The notes beneath the pieces are model-generated. The model had not been told where the DNA came from and made no database searches. It saw only the letters and a list, made by a program, of their open reading frames with translations. Of a stretch of 8,460 nucleotides of DNA, positions 5,842-8,460 are shown one piece after another (the stretch's first letter is position 1; the number at the start of each line of letters is the position of its first letter). Source of the DNA: Clostridia bacterium (GTDB lineage Bacteria > Bacillota_A > Clostridia > Oscillospirales > CAG-272); the NCBI GenBank assembly GCA_017652965.1, contig JAGBZZ010000304.1, forward strand, positions 1 through 8,460. Reading direction: 5' to 3'. Position numbers and translations under genes: made by a program.

Positions 5842-6813
5842 ATGTATACCATCGGTGTAGACCTTGGCGGCACCAACATTGCCGCGGGGATCGTAAGCAG
5901 TGACATGAAGATCATCAAAAAGGGCAGCGTGCCTACCCTGCCGAAGCGCGGCGGGGATGCCGTTATGGCCGATATGGCCGCCCTTTGCAAGAGCCTTGTC
6001 AGCGAGGCGGGGCTCACCTTTGACGAGATCGAATCTGTCGGTATCGCCAGCCCCGGCACGATTCTTTATAAGGAGGGAATGGTCGAGCGCTCGGACAATC
6101 TCGGCTTTTACCGCTTCCCTATTGCCGACAAGCTGCGTGCGCTTCTGCCCGGGGTAACCGTATATCTGGAAAACGACGCCAACGCGGCCGCCTGGGCCGA
6201 GGCTGTGTGCGGTGCGGCACGCGGCACGCGTGACTCGGTCATGATCACGCTGGGAACCGGGCTTGGCGGCGGCATCGTGCTTGGCCGCAAGATCTATGCC
6301 GGCCACAACGGTGCGGCGGCAGAGCTTGGCCACGTGCTTGTCAAAAAGGGCGGGCGCCTTTGCAACTGCGGCCGCCGCGGCTGCTTTGAGGCCTACTGCT
6401 CGGCCACCGGGCTGATCGAGTCTACTATGGACATGATGGAGGAGTGCCGCCGTCTGAAGAAGGATACCCTGATGACCGAGGAGACCGAGCGCTTTGGCAA
6501 GGTCAACGGCCGCGTAGCCTTCAATGCCGCCAAGCGTGGCGACGTGTACGCCCAGCGCGTGGTGGATGAATACAAGGAGTTCCTGGCCGATGGGATCATC
6601 GACCTTATCAACATCTTCCAGCCCGAGGTGCTTTCGATCGGTGGAGGCATTTGCAACGAGGGGGACTATCTTCTCTCGAAGGACTTTCTGGAGAAGATCG
6701 ACCGTGAGCAGTTCACCCGCGATGCCGACCACAAGACCGTGATCCGTATTGCCGAGCTTGGAAACGATGCCGGCATCATCGGTGCCGCCATGCTTGGTGC
6801 GGCCGCAGAATAA
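5842..6813 (+). CDS. ROK-family sugar kinase, probable glucokinase (GlcK-like)
   Basis: Cytoplasmic kinase expected to convert glucose and ATP to glucose 6-phosphate, feeding glycolysis. The length of 323 residues is normal for ROK glucokinases. The ATP phosphate-binding motif is at residues 5-16 (GVDLGGTNIAAG). The sugar-binding and catalytic segment ENDANAAAWAEA is at 110-121, its DAN aspartate at 112 being the catalytic base by family knowledge. A second phosphate motif, GTGLGGGIV, is at 138-146. ELGH at 161-164 and the CNCGRRGCFE cluster at 174-183 form the ROK zinc site. SIGGGICNEGD (265-275) is the adenosine motif. There is no N-terminal DNA-binding helix-turn-helix, so it is an enzyme and not a ROK repressor. 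It is transcribed divergently from the sugar importer and ends at a strong terminator, so it is probably monocistronic. Specificity for another hexose, such as mannose, fructose or N-acetylglucosamine, cannot be excluded. Confidence 0.9.
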   Translation: MYTIGVDLGGTNIAAGIVSSDMKIIKKGSVPTLPKRGGDAVMADMAALCKSLVSEAGLTFDEIESVGIASPGTILYKEGMVERSDNLGFYRFPIADKLRALLPGVTVYLENDANAAAWAEAVCGAARGTRDSVMITLGTGLGGGIVLGRKIYAGHNGAAAELGHVLVKKGGRLCNCGRRGCFEAYCSATGLIESTMDMMEECRRLKKDTLMTEETERFGKVNGRVAFNAAKRGDVYAQRVVDEYKEFLADGIIDLINIFQPEVLSIGGGICNEGDYLLSKDFLEKIDREQFTRDADHKTVIRIAELGNDAGIIGAAMLGAAAE

Positions 6814-6822
6814 GCCCCGACC

Positions 6823-6858
6823 AAAAAAGAGGATCCGCCACAGCGGATCCTCTTTTTT
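6823..6858. terminator. Bidirectional rho-independent terminator between convergent genes
   Basis: A perfect 16-bp stem is formed by 6823-6838 and 6843-6858 around a CACA loop. It has a GC-rich core (GAGGATCCGC) and a run of six A on one side and six T on the other. It lies ten bases after the kinase stop and 66 bases beyond the stop of the convergent exporter gene at 6925. The A and T tracts let it work for transcripts from either side. A 9-base direct repeat TTGCTTGCG follows at 6857-6865 and 6875-6883, of unknown meaning. Confidence 0.92.
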
Positions 6859-6924
6859 GCTTGCGCGCAGGGTGTTGCTTGCGTATTTTTTGCGAAGTTT
6901 TGTTTACAAACGCGCCGTTTTTGT

Positions 6925-8460
6925 TCAGAAAGTGTCAAAATCTATCCCGCTTCCATCCGGGCGGCGCCCCCGTGACGGCGGGAATGGAGGTATACCGTGC
7001 GGGGGCTCGGCCGCGGCGGCATCCGCCACATAGTTCTTGGCCTGCACCGAGAAGAGACGGTGATAGCGCTCACCGCGCTCCATAAGCTCCCGGTGGCTGC
7101 CATACTCCACGAGCCTTCCCTCCTCAAGGACGGCGACCACCTTAGCCTCGGTGGCGCCGGACAGGCGGTGAGAGACGAGGATCGTAATGCGATCCTCGCC
7201 TTCCTTGGCAAATCGATCAAAGACGGCGGCCTCGGCAAGCGGGTCAAGGGCGGCGGTCGGCTCATCCAGGATCAGAATGGCCGAGCGCTTATAGAAGGCG
7301 CGGGCGATAGCAAGCTTTTGCCACTGACCGCCCGAAAGCTCCGCCCCGCTTTCCTCAAAGAAGCGCTGAAGCGGCGTATCGTAGCCAAGGGGCAGCTCCC
7401 GGACGAAGGCATCGGCCTCGCCGCGCTCGCCCGCGCGCTCGATCTCCCCTTCCTCGGGCGTGCGGCCAAAGTCACCGAAGGCGATATTCTCGCGTGCGGT
7501 CACGGCGTAGCGGCCAAAGTCCTGGAAGATCACGCCAAAGAGATTGTAAAGCGCCTTGACGTCGTATTCCCGAATGTCATGCCCGTCGAGAAGCACCGTG
7601 CCCTCGGTGGGGTCGTAAAGGCGGGTCATAAGCTTGATAAGGGTGGTCTTTCCGGCACCGTTTAGCCCCACCATGACCATTGTCTCCCCTGTGCGGAGGG
7701 TGAAGCTGACGTCGCGGATCACGTCACCCCGTCCACCGGGATAGGCGAAGCTGACGTGGCGGAATTCGATGGTATGCGGGCCGTCGCCCGGTATGCGTGC
7801 CGGCGTGGCGGTGGGCAGGATGGTCGGCTTTTCCTTCATAAAGACCATCATGTTATCGATAAAGAGCGTCCCCTCATAGATCGAGGCGACCGAGGCGATG
7901 ACCGTGCCGACGGCACCCGTGATCGAGGAAAGCGCGCCGGAATAGAGCGACCAGTCTCCGATCTGCCCTTCCCCGGCCGTAACGCCGTATATGACGTAAA
8001 GAAGCAGGGCGCCGTTTCCGAGAAGCGAAAGGGTCGCGGCGAGCAGCTGCCAGAAGGTTTCGGAAAAGGCGAGACGGCGGATGCCGCGATAGTAGCTGCG
8101 GAAGGCACCCTGATAGCGATCCATAAAGGTATCCGAAAGCCCCATGATGCGCACTTCCTTAGCCTTATCCTTATCGACAAGCTGACTCGAGAAGTAGTCC
8201 ATCTGCCGCCGTTCCTTGGAGCGGCGCCGCATAAAGAAGAAGTTTTTGTGGCGGAAGACGCAGTTGACAATGGCCGTGGGAAGCGCCATGATCACAATAA
8301 AGAGGGGGGCAAGGGGATGCAGGGCACCAAGGATGACCACAAAGCTGACGGCACTGATGACGGCAGAGACCATATCAAAGGTTGCCCGAAGGATCATCAG
8401 CGGGCGCATGCCTGCCTCACGGTTGGCATTTTCCAGCTTTTCATAGAATTCCGGACGGTC
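6925..8460 (-). CDS. ABC exporter half-transporter, fused permease and ATPase, N-terminus cut by window edge
   Basis: Membrane exporter of the MsbA/LmrA-like type, with a membrane domain followed by an ATPase domain. The reading frame continues without a stop to the window edge and begins in view with DRPEFYEKLENANREAG, a typical exporter segment. The internal ATG at 8409 is therefore not the start. 511 residues are visible, with perhaps 80-120 missing. Membrane segments lie at about visible residues 22-47, 48-69, 136-163 and 170-197. The ATPase domain starts near 230, with Walker A GLNGAGKTT (265-273), Q-loop FQDF (312-315), signature LSGGQ (375-379), Walker B ILILDEPTAALD (395-406) and the H-loop histidine at 431. 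All catalytic residues are present, so this is an active type of site. An unusual 35-residue Ala/Pro/Gly-rich tail follows NYVAD. The substrate is unknown. It is convergent with the kinase, and nothing ties it to the sugar importer. Confidence 0.93.
   Translation of the reverse strand, partial: DRPEFYEKLENANREAGMRPLMILRATFDMVSAVISAVSFVVILGALHPLAPLFIVIMALPTAIVNCVFRHKNFFFMRRRSKERRQMDYFSSQLVDKDKAKEVRIMGLSDTFMDRYQGAFRSYYRGIRRLAFSETFWQLLAATLSLLGNGALLLYVIYGVTAGEGQIGDWSLYSGALSSITGAVGTVIASVASIYEGTLFIDNMMVFMKEKPTILPTATPARIPGDGPHTIEFRHVSFAYPGGRGDVIRDVSFTLRTGETMVMVGLNGAGKTTLIKLMTRLYDPTEGTVLLDGHDIREYDVKALYNLFGVIFQDFGRYAVTARENIAFGDFGRTPEEGEIERAGERGEADAFVRELPLGYDTPLQRFFEESGAELSGGQWQKLAIARAFYKRSAILILDEPTAALDPLAEAAVFDRFAKEGEDRITILVSHRLSGATEAKVVAVLEEGRLVEYGSHRELMERGERYHRLFSVQAKNYVADAAAAEPPHGIPPFPPSRGRRPDGSGIDFDTF

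Noticed and set aside
5740..6732. 330-codon minus-strand frame opposite the ROK kinase
   Set aside because: The kinase has all family motifs, a consensus promoter and a ribosome binding site. The antisense frame has none of these.
8407..8409. ATG at 8409 as the start of the exporter
   Set aside because: The frame stays open to 8460 and encodes FYEKLENAN, which belongs to the exporter membrane domain, so the gene extends beyond the window.

Overview
The window looks like chromosome of an anaerobic, probably gut-associated member of the Bacillota (Clostridia). This is inferred, not proven. The grounds are strong AGGAGG-type ribosome binding sites, a CUT1-type sugar importer with a very long substrate-binding protein, a ROK glucokinase of Bacillota type, and moderately GC-rich genes around an AT-rich regulatory gap. 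No rRNA, tRNA, CRISPR array or insertion sequence was seen.

Layout. From the left edge to 5291, on the minus strand, lies a carbohydrate ABC importer operon. In order of transcription it holds an 1133-residue secreted substrate-binding protein (5291 to 1890), a MalF-like permease (1865 to 789) and a MalG-like permease (787 to the window edge, incomplete). The gaps are 24 and 1 bases. No ATPase gene is visible in this operon. A 550-base AT-rich gap (5292-5841) carries two divergent sigma-A type promoters and several perfect palindromes and short direct repeats. The plus-strand gene at 5842-6813 encodes a ROK-family sugar kinase, most likely glucokinase. It ends at a 16-bp perfect terminator hairpin (6823-6858) that can serve both strands. 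From 6925 to the right edge, on the minus strand and convergent with the kinase, is an ABC exporter half-transporter (permease plus ATPase). Its N-terminus lies outside the window: the reading frame stays open to base 8460.

How the genes may work together. The importer would bring in a glucose-containing sugar or oligosaccharide captured by the large binding protein. The divergently transcribed kinase would phosphorylate glucose released inside the cell. The shared regulatory gap suggests linked control. The substrate cannot be read from the sequence. The exporter is probably an unrelated neighbour.

I see no clearly new system. The points most worth a second look are the duplicated domain architecture of the binding protein and its missing lipobox, the palindrome over its promoter, the duplicated start region of the MalF-like permease, and the odd proline-rich tail of the exporter.
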